NCBI GenBank assembly: GCA_040830565.1
Contig: JBFOMC010000213.1
Location: 1-8,499, forward strand
DNA: 8,499 nt
Source of the DNA: JAFMPW01 sp040830565
GTDB lineage: Bacteria; Bacteroidota; Bacteroidia; Flavobacteriales; Flavobacteriaceae
Direction: 5' to 3'
Part shown: piece by piece, positions 1-6,848 of the stretch
Layout of the letters: every line of letters begins with the position of its first letter
Numbering within the stretch: position 1 is the stretch's first letter
Notes under the pieces: model-generated
Told to the model about the DNA's origin: nothing
What the model saw: the letters and a program-made list of their open reading frames with translations, nothing else
Database searches by the model: none
Translations under genes and position numbers: made by a program

Positions 1-24
1 CAAAAAAGATAGGGCTCTTTTTTT
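1..24 (+). terminator. Right half of a probable rho-independent terminator, cut by window edge
   Basis: The window starts with C, six A, GATAGGGCTC (8-17) and then seven T (18-24). This is what remains of a terminator if the missing bases to the left read GAGCCCTAT: the stem would be GAGCCCTATC/GATAGGGCTC with an AAAAAA loop and a U tract. The left arm is not visible, so this is inference. It would end a plus-strand gene lying to the left of the window. Confidence 0.35.
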
Positions 25-40
25 ATTAGGTAAAACCTTG

Positions 41-303
41 TTTTGCCTATCCCGACCATAGGGAAGGGATCTCGTTCCAAGAGCACTGCTAGCGAAACTA
101 AGTTTTGAAGAGGGCTTGACCGAATTCAAAACTACTAAGTTGAGCCTATCCCGACCATAGAGAAGGGATCACGCCCATGTACGCAGCCTATTCACAATAC
201 TTCGTTTTACCTATCCCGAGTAGAGCGAAGGGATCTCGTCCAATTTGTACCAATTTAAAAACTCTGTTTTGCCTGTCCCGGATGGAGGAAAGGGACTTCC
301 ATC
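41..303. repeat. Cluster of four diverged ~35-bp interspersed repeats
   Basis: Four units share the pattern TTTTGCCTATCCCGA, 6-8 variable bases, GAAGGGATCTCGTCC. Their GCCTATCCCG-like cores start at 45, 144, 209 and 271, so the spacings are 99, 65 and 62 bp. Each unit contains an inverted ATCCC...GGGAT pair with a 12-14 base loop, but the stem decays in copy 4 (GTCCC/GGGAC, compensated on both arms). Copies 1 and 2 are closest to each other. The spacer DNA is not repeated. The layout suits a dispersed palindromic element of the kind common between flavobacterial genes, present here as a small array. No gene is seen in 1-371; this cluster is its main content. Confidence 0.7.
101..133. repeat. 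9-bp inverted repeat between repeat copies 1 and 2
   Basis: AGTTTTGAA (101-109) and TTCAAAACT (125-133) are perfect reverse complements with a 15-base loop. The flanks continue the pairing imperfectly (AACTA on the left, TACTAAGTT on the right). The hairpin sits in the one spacer that is about 35 bp longer than the others, so it may be an insertion into the array. No T tract follows, so a terminator is unlikely. Confidence 0.45.
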
Positions 304-371
304 TCAATCGCAAAGAATTAAGAGCTTTAGGCATTATTTTGTAATTTTATTTTCACCGATATCTACAATCT

Positions 372-1196
372 ATGTTAAACACAGAGCAACTAAACTCTTA
401 TAAAAAAGATGGTTTTTTAATCCTCAGAAATCTTTTTGATAAAGAGGAAATTGAGCTACTCAAAACTGCCGCATTAAAGGACAAGGAGCTGGATCGCCGT
501 TCCTATGGCAGGGACGACGGAGAAGGAGGAAATGTCAGACTTAGTATTTGGAACCATCCCGGAGAAAATATCTATGGTCTTTTCGCCCGAAGTAAGCGAA
601 TTGTTGATGTCGCTGAAGCGCTGCTTGAGGGAGAAGTATACCACTATCATTCTAAGATGATCTTGAAAGATGCCAAAGTTGGAGGTGCCTGGACCTGGCA
701 TCAGGATTATGGTTACTGGTATCATTTCGGTCTTTTGCAGCCTCTGCTGACCAGCGTTACGATAGCAGTGGACAAAGCCACCAAAGAAAATGGGTGCCTT
801 CAGGTACTAAAAGGGTCTCAAGCCATTGGGAGAGTAGATCATACGCTTACCGGAGACCAGGCCGGCGCGGATATGGAACGGGTCAACGTTGCTAAGACTA
901 AATTCCCTTTAGTTTATTGTGAAATGGATCCTGGAGATGCCATGTTTTTTGATTGTAATATTTTGCACCGTTCAGATCAAAACCACTCTGAGCACTCCAG
1001 ATGGTCTCTTATTTGCTGTTATAACGCTGCCCGTAATAGCCCATACAAAGAGGGGCAGCATGCCAGTTACACACTTCTAGAAAAAGTTAACAATGACGCC
1101 ATTAAGCTTTCCTCGGCTAAAGGTTTTGATGGGGATACCGAAGCTGATTGGTTAAGTCCGGATAGGGATCGGACTATAGAAAAATTTAAATCCTAG
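372..1196 (+). CDS. Phytanoyl-CoA dioxygenase (PhyH) family Fe(II)/2-oxoglutarate oxygenase
   Basis: The 274-residue product is a complete cytosolic PhyH-family protein with no signal peptide. The N-terminus (YKKDGFLILRNLFDKEEI, about 10-27) is the usual opening of the fold. The iron facial triad is visible: H110 and D112 in WHQDYGYW, and H199 in FFDCNILHRSDQN. R210 (SRWSLICCYN) is placed to bind the 2-oxoglutarate carboxylate. NGCLQVLKGSQ (140-150) matches the family's strand before the distal motif. The family uses O2, Fe(II) and 2-oxoglutarate to hydroxylate small molecules, releasing succinate and CO2; the substrate cannot be read here. The ATG at 372 starts directly before the conserved N-terminus, and no Shine-Dalgarno is seen. 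Its TAG stop overlaps the stop of the convergent oxidoreductase gene. The call as a family is firm, the substrate unknown. Confidence 0.9.
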   Translation: MLNTEQLNSYKKDGFLILRNLFDKEEIELLKTAALKDKELDRRSYGRDDGEGGNVRLSIWNHPGENIYGLFARSKRIVDVAEALLEGEVYHYHSKMILKDAKVGGAWTWHQDYGYWYHFGLLQPLLTSVTIAVDKATKENGCLQVLKGSQAIGRVDHTLTGDQAGADMERVNVAKTKFPLVYCEMDPGDAMFFDCNILHRSDQNHSEHSRWSLICCYNAARNSPYKEGQHASYTLLEKVNNDAIKLSSAKGFDGDTEADWLSPDRDRTIEKFKS

Positions 1197-2383
1197 GAGC
1201 TTATCCTCTGAATTACCTCCCCTGTTTTCTTGTCTTTTAGAATAAGTTTTATATCCTTATTCGGCAGTACTTCTTCTTTGATAAGATAGAACTGGTCGTC
1301 ATAAGAAGTATATTCTATTTGATAACTATCCGCATCCTCCCCTCGCCAATCTTCCAGGATTACAGTTTCCCAAGCTTTAGTTTCGGCAGATTTGTAAGCT
1401 GCATCCAAAATAGCGTTCACCACGTAACCGTCATAAAAAGTCTCTAAGGGATCGCGCTTTTCTTCAATCGCATTAAACATATCTGTAAACATATGAGAGT
1501 ATCCCAGTTCATGAGCCTCATCCCCTACCGGAAACAGCCAGCCCTTATTGGTTTCAGCTTTTTCAGCCACATAACTTTCTCCCTGGCCGCTGGTAAACAT
1601 TTCAAAACCTGTTCTCAAAAAACTATTGACCCATATGGTTCCTTCCGTTCCCATAACTTCATCTCTTAGATCCATCCCTCCTCTAAAAGCCCAACTAACC
1701 TCAAACTGTCCGATAGCTCCGTTTGCGTATTTTACAAGTCCGATAGCATGGTCTTCCGCTTCAATGGGATGTACCTGGGTATCAGCCCAGCACATAACCT
1801 CAAGAGGTTTTACATGCTTACCGATAAAATTCCTGCTAATCTCCACACAATGACAGCCCAGATCTATAATGGCTCCACCACCAGATTTTTCTTTATCCCA
1901 AAACCAATCGCTATGTGGCCCCGGATGTGTTTCTCTGGACTTAGCCCACAATACTCTTCCAATACTACCCCTTTGAATACTTTCCATAGATTTTAAAAAC
2001 TTTGGAGTGTAACACAGATCCTCCAGATAGCCGCCAAAAATACCGGCTTCCTCAACCAGGTCAAGCATCCGCTTTGCCTCTTTGGCTGTTCGTCCAAGGG
2101 GCTTAGTACAAATGACATCTTTTTTAGCCTCGGCACACAAGCCCACCACCGTTTCATGCAGATCGTTAGATAATGCTATCAGCACTACATCCACCTCCTC
2201 CCTGTTTATAGCCTCTTCCATCGTATTGGTATGGTGAGGTAAATTATAGTCTTCAGCAAAGCGTTTTGCATTTTTAAGGTCTCTGGAATACACGGTAACT
2301 ATGCAGTCCTTTCTTCGTTGTGAGTGGAGGGACTCCGCATAAAACCGAGCTATAAATCCGGAGCCTAACATGGCTATATTCAT
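1193..2383 (-). CDS. Gfo/Idh/MocA family NAD(P)-dependent oxidoreductase
   Basis: The 396-residue protein starts with a Rossmann fold: GSGFIA (7-12) is the dinucleotide-binding loop, and VVLIALSNDLHETVV (66-80) follows. CTKPLG (92-97) carries the family's conserved lysine K94. GGGAIIDLGCHCVE (168-181) gives D174 and H178, the usual catalytic pair with K94 in the C-terminal domain. WAFRGGMDLRDEVMGTEGTI (231-250) is the typical beta-sheet region. The family oxidises or reduces hydroxyls of sugars, inositols and related polyols; the substrate is not readable. There is no Tat or Sec signal, so it is predicted cytosolic. After the usual family end at about WRGE (346-349), about 47 extra residues follow, ending in a probable beta hairpin (KLILKDKKTGEVIQRIS). 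It is divergent from the DUF1080 lipoprotein and convergent with the PhyH gene. Confidence 0.92.
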   Translation of the reverse strand: MNIAMLGSGFIARFYAESLHSQRRKDCIVTVYSRDLKNAKRFAEDYNLPHHTNTMEEAINREEVDVVLIALSNDLHETVVGLCAEAKKDVICTKPLGRTAKEAKRMLDLVEEAGIFGGYLEDLCYTPKFLKSMESIQRGSIGRVLWAKSRETHPGPHSDWFWDKEKSGGGAIIDLGCHCVEISRNFIGKHVKPLEVMCWADTQVHPIEAEDHAIGLVKYANGAIGQFEVSWAFRGGMDLRDEVMGTEGTIWVNSFLRTGFEMFTSGQGESYVAEKAETNKGWLFPVGDEAHELGYSHMFTDMFNAIEEKRDPLETFYDGYVVNAILDAAYKSAETKAWETVILEDWRGEDADSYQIEYTSYDDQFYLIKEEVLPNKDIKLILKDKKTGEVIQRISS

Positions 2384-2396
2384 GATGGCAGTTTTG

Positions 2397-2420
2397 GATG
2401 TAAGACAGAAGTTTTACATC
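2397..2420. promoter_or_regulatory. 24-bp dyad in the leader of the oxidoreductase gene (candidate operator)
   Basis: GATGTAA (2397-2403) and TTACATC (2414-2420) are perfect inverted arms with a 10-bp spacer, 14 bp upstream of the oxidoreductase ATG and about 80 bp upstream of the DUF1080 ATG. Arm length and spacing suit a dimeric repressor site, or a hairpin in the 5' leader. No T tract follows on the minus strand, so it is not a terminator. Confidence 0.4.
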
Positions 2421-2428
2421 AATTCTAT

Positions 2429-2436
2429 CAAATTTA
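2429..2436 (-). promoter_or_regulatory. Candidate -7 promoter element (TAAATTTG)
   Basis: On the minus strand this reads TAAATTTG, an exact fit to the flavobacterial -7 consensus TAnnTTTG, 46 bp upstream of the oxidoreductase ATG. A TTTG lies only 13 bp further upstream, shorter than the usual spacing to the -33 TTG box, so the promoter is weakly supported. If real, the dyad at 2397-2420 lies in the start-site and leader zone. Confidence 0.35.
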
Positions 2437-2500
2437 AACATTTGATTTGCAAATTCACTTTAAAAACAAAACCTTTAAAGGAACAATAAAAATCAGCACC

Positions 2501-3304
2501 ATGGCTTCTAAAATAACCTCTTTAAAATTGCCATTAAATATTTTGTTTATTGCCCTTGCCCTCTTATGCTCTATAGTAGGTTGTGGTGAAAAAAAGGAAG
2601 AGAAAAAGGTGGAGGAGCAATTCAAAACCTCCAATGCCGAAAGCGATTTTGAACAGATATTCAATGGGAATTCCCTTGATGGCTGGGAGGGAGACAGCAC
2701 CTACTGGCGCGTAGAAAATGGCAATTTGGTAGGCGAAATAACCCCGGAGACTGTGCTTAAGCACAATACATTTATTATTTGGAATGAGAAGCAACTTGAG
2801 GATTTTGAGCTAAAGTTAGAGTTCAGGATCTCCGAAAACGGGAATAGCGGTATTAATTACAGGAGCGACCGGTTGGACACCATTCCATATGCACTTCGTG
2901 GCTATCAGGCAGACATTGACGGGAAGCACAGGTATACAGGCCAAAATTATGAGGAACGTAAACGAACCACCCTTGCTTACCGTGGGGAAGTGGCAATTAT
3001 CAATAGTCAGAGCGAAGGAGACCTTGGAGGGAATGTTAAAAATAATGCCTGGCAAAGTAGGGAGATCAGCGGATCTTTAGGACATATTGATTCTTTAAAG
3101 ACCAGAATTAATGAGGGCTGGAACGAATGTCATCTGGTTATCAATGGGAATAGGTTAAAGCATTATGTTAATGGAGTACTTATGAGTGATGTTACTGATA
3201 ATGATACTATAAATCGAAGTGCTTCCGGCCTGCTAGGAATGCAGGTACATGTTGGCCCACCAATGAAAGTGGAGTATAGGAATATTAAACTGAAGCAGTT
3301 GTAA
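2501..3304 (+). CDS. DUF1080 (3-keto-disaccharide hydrolase family) lipoprotein
   Basis: The 267-residue product has a lipoprotein signal peptide: K-rich start, hydrophobic core LNILFIALALL (12-22) and lipobox IVGC with lipidated C28. A charged stretch CGEKKEEKK follows, which may act as a surface-export signal like those known in Bacteroidota. The DUF1080 jelly-roll domain (about 50-267) opens with FNGNSLDGWEG (54-64) and shows WRVENGNLVGE (69-79), FELKLEFRISENGNSGINYRS (102-122), GYQADID (134-140), VNGVL (223-227) and GLLGMQVHVGPPMKVEYRNI (243-262). These are family hallmarks. Relatives include enzymes that cleave 3-keto-glycosides; activity here is inferred only by family. The open frame extends upstream to a TTG at 2447, but the ATG at 2501 places a proper signal peptide at the N-terminus and is preferred. 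The gene is divergent from the Gfo/Idh gene and convergent with dnaE. Confidence 0.9.
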   Translation: MASKITSLKLPLNILFIALALLCSIVGCGEKKEEKKVEEQFKTSNAESDFEQIFNGNSLDGWEGDSTYWRVENGNLVGEITPETVLKHNTFIIWNEKQLEDFELKLEFRISENGNSGINYRSDRLDTIPYALRGYQADIDGKHRYTGQNYEERKRTTLAYRGEVAIINSQSEGDLGGNVKNNAWQSREISGSLGHIDSLKTRINEGWNECHLVINGNRLKHYVNGVLMSDVTDNDTINRSASGLLGMQVHVGPPMKVEYRNIKLKQL

Positions 3305-3470
3305 GCTGTCTGCGAAACCGGCATCAGCTGAATTTAAGGGTACTTAAGCCTTATCTAAGGTCCGACTTTAAACGATCATTAGTTTACTGCAAGGAAGTTT
3401 CAGTTATAGGCCTTATCTTGAAACTGGGGAGGGGTGGGTATTACCCCGGAAGTTCATGGTGTTATGGGAT

Positions 3471-3495
3471 TTAGGAATTAGGAGTTAGGAGTTAG
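3471..3495. repeat. Heptanucleotide tandem repeat (TTAGGAR, 3.5 copies)
   Basis: TTAGGAA, TTAGGAG, TTAGGAG and TTAG run head to tail in the 255-bp gap between the ends of the DUF1080 gene and dnaE. The rest of the gap (3305-3559) contains only short hairpins (TAAGG/CCTTA near 3337-3355, GGGTATTACCC near 3437-3447) without T tracts. I see no convincing terminator and no gene there. Confidence 0.6.
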
Positions 3496-3559
3496 AAAAT
3501 TACGTTTTGTGTCTTTTGCTATTTGATCACCAGGCTCTGCCAACTACTCCCCATACTGA

Positions 3560-6500
3560 TTATGGCCGACTGCTACTACGGACCGCCGACTGATCATTTT
3601 TCTCCTTCCGTTTCAACAATCTGCTGCTTGTCTTCATTTCCGCATAGCGGGGGTCTGGGATATAATCTTGCTTTTGCATTTTAATGACCTCTATACTCAA
3701 AAACCCAAATTCACTTACCACTTTCCCATAAAATCTATAAATACCTCTACCTCTAAAATAATATTTAGCAGCTACAGGTGGGAAGAGTACCGTATCAAAG
3801 ACCTCTCCTTGCTGATCTACCATAGTGGCAAAGTGCATCCGTTTCCCATGATGCGTATCCGTATTTTTTACGGTCACCATATAGCCATAAATATCTATAT
3901 GTTTGTTTAAATATTTTCCCAGGTCCCTACTCCCGTTGATGTTCGCAGGAGGGGTGGCCAACAAGTCGAAAGGACTGCAAAGCGGAAAACCTAACAATTC
4001 CAATTGGGTAAAAGCCATCTCCAAATCTGTAGTATGCAGTTTGGGGATCTCAAATTCTTTATGGGTGGGAGGAAATAATTTAGGATGATCTATAATATTT
4101 CCCTTAGAAAGGAAGAGATGGGCTTGCCACAACAATTCGTGTTTATTGATTCCGGTAAAGCGAAAAGCATCCATCCTAATTAGGATACTTGCTTGTTCTA
4201 TGGAAATGACCACCCTGTCTAGGAAGTCTTCCAAAGCATGAAACGGACCATGCTGATATCTTTCTTTTAGGATGCGTTCCATCACTCTTTGCTCTAACTC
4301 TTTGAGATACATAAATCCCAGGTAGATTTCCTTACCGTAAATACAATTCACAGCCACACTTTTATTGATGCAAGGAGCATGTATAGTGGCTCCCATCATT
4401 CTGGCTTCGTGTACATAAAACTCGGATCGGTAGAAGCCGCCTCCATTATTAAGTACTGCAACCATATATTCCAGGGGATAATAAGCCCTTAAAAAAAGGC
4501 TCTGATAACTCTCTACGGCATAAGAAGCAGAATGCCCTTTAGCAAAAGCATAACCCGCAAAGCTGGCTACCTGGTGCCAAATCTCGTCTATCAATTTTTG
4601 ATCATAGCCTTTTTTTCGGCAATTATCGGCGAATTTTTCCCTTACTTTCTGGAATTCTTCCCGGGAACGAAATTTTCCACTCATTCCCCTTCTGAGCACA
4701 TCGGCCTCTCCCAAGGTAAGGTCGGCAAAATAGTGAGCTACCTTTATGACATCTTCCTGATATACCATTACCCCGTAGGTGTCTGGCATAATATCTAACA
4801 TTACGGGATGGGCTTTTTCCTCTGCCCTTCCTTTATTTCGATGCCGAAGAATGTATTCCCGCATCATTCCACTTTTAGCCACTCCGGGTCTGATGATAGA
4901 ACTAGCAGCTACCAGGCCCAGATAGTTATCAACTTCTAATTTTTTCAATAACATCCGCATAGCAGGTGATTCTACATAAAAGCAACCCATGCATTGTGCG
5001 GTTTTTATAAGGTTGTTAATTCTGGGATCCTCTTTAAATTGTTTGATGTTGTGAATGTCTATTGTTGAAAAATCCTCCGGCCTGTTGTGTTCCAGAATCT
5101 GTAAGGTCTCCTTAATCTTTGCCAAGCCACGTTGTCCCAGAATATCGAACTTATACAGGCCTACATCTTCGGCTATAACCATATCGAACATCGTAGTAGC
5201 AAAACCTTTTGGAGGCAGATGTGTAGCAGAAAAGTAATGGATGGGTTTCTCTGCTATCAGAATACCTCCTGCATGAATGCTGAGGTAATTAGGCATATTC
5301 TTTATAAGACGGCCATACTTTAATACAAGTTGTGAAACCTCATCGAGCTTTGAAAGCTGATAACGTCCTTCAGACAAGAAATCGATTTCCGCCTTGGGAA
5401 GTCCGAATACCTTTCCCAACTCCCGTATTACGCCTCTTTCTTTAAACGTAACATAGGTGCCTAAAAGAGCTACATGTTCAAAGCGTTCAAAAATATAACG
5501 GGTCATTTCTTCCCGGTCCTTCCAGGAAAAATCAATGTCGAAGTCGGGCGGATTAGCCCTGTAAAGATTAATAAAGCGTTCAAAGTAAAGATCGAGCTCT
5601 ATGGGGTCCACATCGGTGATCCTAAGCAGGTAGGCAACAATACTGTTGGCTCCACTACCTCTTCCCACATAATAAAATCCACATTTTCTGGCATAAGAAA
5701 CAATATCCCAATTAATAAGGAAATAGGACACAAAACCTTTTTCTTTGATAAGTGCCAGCTCTTTTTGGAGTCGCGCATGAATGCGATCTCCGCCATCAGG
5801 ATATCTATAGGGCAAGCCTTCATAGCACAGGCGTTCTATCATGTCTTCATCTTCTGCTTTTGTTTGATTGTACGACTGTAAATTCTGGGGTTTCCGTTCT
5901 TTTGAAAAATCGAAATGGATAGAGCAGGAATTTATGAGCAGTTCCGTATTTTCCAGAATAAAAGGGTATTCTGAAAAGGCTGTTGCCAGGTTTCGGATAG
6001 GAAACATTTTTTCTTCTTCAGTGGCTTGCTCATCTAAAGGAAGCTTACTCAACAATACATTATTATCAATAGCTCTAAGAAGACGGTGCGCATTAAAATC
6101 GCGCTTATTCCTAAAGGTTACGGGTTGTAGGACCACAAGCTTGTCTTGCTGTTCCTTCAATCTGGAAAAGGGTAGCCTTCTGAGATCTACGACAGAGACC
6201 CCGATAAATTCATGTTTTGCAAATCTGGTCCGATCACTCCTTACTACTTTTTCAAAAGGATATATTACATAGGCATTTTCAAAACGAGGAGCTTTTGATG
6301 GCAGTTCTCTTTCATTGTGCAAATGCTCAGACAAAAAGGCATTCAGTTCCTGATATCCTTTGTTGTTTTTAGCAATTCCTACAAAACAAGGATCTACTCC
6401 ATTCCTAAAATCGATCCCTAAAATAGGAGTGATATCATATTCGGGGGCTTTACGTACAAAGTTAAGGGCAGCAGAAGTGTTGTTGATATCTGTAAGTACA

Positions 6501-6598
6501 AGGCGGGTAACCTGGTTCTCTTGCGCCAATTGCAGGAGCTCCAGTTCCGAGAAGGTACCGTAGCGAAGACTGTAATATGTGTGGCAATTGAGATACAT
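3560..6598 (-). CDS. dnaE: Second, non-replicative DNA polymerase III alpha subunit (DnaE2-like, error-prone)
   Basis: This is a 1012-residue C-family polymerase, shorter than the E. coli replicative alpha (1160). Numbering from MYLNCHTYY, the N-terminal PHP domain keeps H6 (NCHTYYSLRYGT) and D37 (VLTD), but the first HxH histidine is N and the downstream aspartate is lost, so PHP metal binding is degraded. The palm carries GRGSGANS (312-319), D354 and D356 in PPDFDIDF, and the third aspartate D485 in YKFDILG, so polymerase activity should be intact. KGHSASYAVESYQSLFLRAYY (688-708) is the family's signature. An OB fold spans about 895-980, and a short basic, poorly conserved-looking tail ends the protein. 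No proofreading domain is present. An upstream in-frame TTG at 6625 would add residues encoded by a repeat; the ATG at 6598 matches the usual family start. Downstream of dinB, it likely acts with Pol IV in translesion synthesis. Confidence 0.92.
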   Translation of the reverse strand: MYLNCHTYYSLRYGTFSELELLQLAQENQVTRLVLTDINNTSAALNFVRKAPEYDITPILGIDFRNGVDPCFVGIAKNNKGYQELNAFLSEHLHNERELPSKAPRFENAYVIYPFEKVVRSDRTRFAKHEFIGVSVVDLRRLPFSRLKEQQDKLVVLQPVTFRNKRDFNAHRLLRAIDNNVLLSKLPLDEQATEEEKMFPIRNLATAFSEYPFILENTELLINSCSIHFDFSKERKPQNLQSYNQTKAEDEDMIERLCYEGLPYRYPDGGDRIHARLQKELALIKEKGFVSYFLINWDIVSYARKCGFYYVGRGSGANSIVAYLLRITDVDPIELDLYFERFINLYRANPPDFDIDFSWKDREEMTRYIFERFEHVALLGTYVTFKERGVIRELGKVFGLPKAEIDFLSEGRYQLSKLDEVSQLVLKYGRLIKNMPNYLSIHAGGILIAEKPIHYFSATHLPPKGFATTMFDMVIAEDVGLYKFDILGQRGLAKIKETLQILEHNRPEDFSTIDIHNIKQFKEDPRINNLIKTAQCMGCFYVESPAMRMLLKKLEVDNYLGLVAASSIIRPGVAKSGMMREYILRHRNKGRAEEKAHPVMLDIMPDTYGVMVYQEDVIKVAHYFADLTLGEADVLRRGMSGKFRSREEFQKVREKFADNCRKKGYDQKLIDEIWHQVASFAGYAFAKGHSASYAVESYQSLFLRAYYPLEYMVAVLNNGGGFYRSEFYVHEARMMGATIHAPCINKSVAVNCIYGKEIYLGFMYLKELEQRVMERILKERYQHGPFHALEDFLDRVVISIEQASILIRMDAFRFTGINKHELLWQAHLFLSKGNIIDHPKLFPPTHKEFEIPKLHTTDLEMAFTQLELLGFPLCSPFDLLATPPANINGSRDLGKYLNKHIDIYGYMVTVKNTDTHHGKRMHFATMVDQQGEVFDTVLFPPVAAKYYFRGRGIYRFYGKVVSEFGFLSIEVIKMQKQDYIPDPRYAEMKTSSRLLKRKEKNDQSAVRSSSRP

Positions 6599-6602
6599 GT
6601 AT

Positions 6603-6645
6603 AAATTCCAAATCCCAAATTCCAAATCCCAAATTTCAATTTGGG
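6603..6645. repeat. 14-bp tandem repeat and hairpin abutting the dnaE start
   Basis: AAATTCCAAATCCC occurs twice in tandem (6603-6616 and 6617-6630), followed by a degenerate third start. The end folds back: CCCAAATT (6628-6635), two bases, AATTTGGG (6638-6645) are perfect inverted arms. The array begins 5 bp upstream of the dnaE ATG, so in the transcript it forms the leader just before translation. No separate Shine-Dalgarno can be seen. Confidence 0.7.
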
Positions 6646-6673
6646 TTCAGATCCTTTTAATTCTCTTCATTTT

Positions 6674-6808
6674 CAGCTCCCCTCTTGTGATGAAGAGGGG
6701 AATGAATTCTCCGCCAGTTGGCGGAGAAAAAAGGGGAGTTTTGATTTTGCAAACCCCTCCGCTCCGCCAACAGGCGGATCACCTCCCCTTAACTAAGGGG
6801 AGGAGCTG
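6674..6808. repeat. 135-bp nested palindromic element between dinB and dnaE (MITE/REP-like)
   Basis: The element is bounded by inverted ends CAGCTCC (6674-6680) and GGAGCTG (6802-6808). Inside are four hairpins: CCCCTCTT/AAGAGGGG (6679-6700), TTCTCCGCCA/TGGCGGAGAA with a 2-base centre (6707-6728), TCCGCC/GGCGGA (6763-6778), and CCTCCCCTTA/TAAGGGGAGG with a 2-base centre (6782-6803). A central GGGGAGTTT...AAACCCCTCC pair (6733-6760) nests between them. No reading frame of note and no transposase are present. None of the hairpins is followed by a T tract on the minus strand, so it probably does not end the dinB transcript. It resembles non-autonomous palindromic elements scattered in flavobacterial genomes. 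Confidence 0.7.
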
Positions 6809-6848
6809 TACTTTTATTAGTTTTTGACAATTCATTTACTGCTACTGC

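Noticed and set aside
41..303. CRISPR-like array
   Set aside because: Only four units, strongly diverged from each other, with unequal spacers of very different length and no cas gene nearby.
177..344. 55-residue plus-strand ORF in the left intergenic region
   Set aside because: It runs straight through repeat copies 3 and 4, its composition is unlike a protein, and there is no ribosome binding site; it is most likely a by-product of the repeats.
2447..2500. TTG start giving an 18-residue extension of the DUF1080 protein
   Set aside because: It would bury the signal peptide behind a hydrophilic head; the ATG at 2501 gives a normal lipoprotein signal.
5474..6272. Two plus-strand ORFs of about 135 residues opposite dnaE
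   Set aside because: They lie fully inside the strongly supported dnaE frame, have no family features and look like antisense shadows.
6599..6625. Longer dnaE start at the TTG in the tandem repeat
   Set aside because: The added residues are encoded by repeat DNA, and relatives start at MYLNCH; the ATG at 6598 is preferred.
6674..6808. Terminator between dinB and dnaE
   Set aside because: The stems are strong, but none is followed by a T tract on the minus strand, so intrinsic termination of the dinB transcript is not supported.
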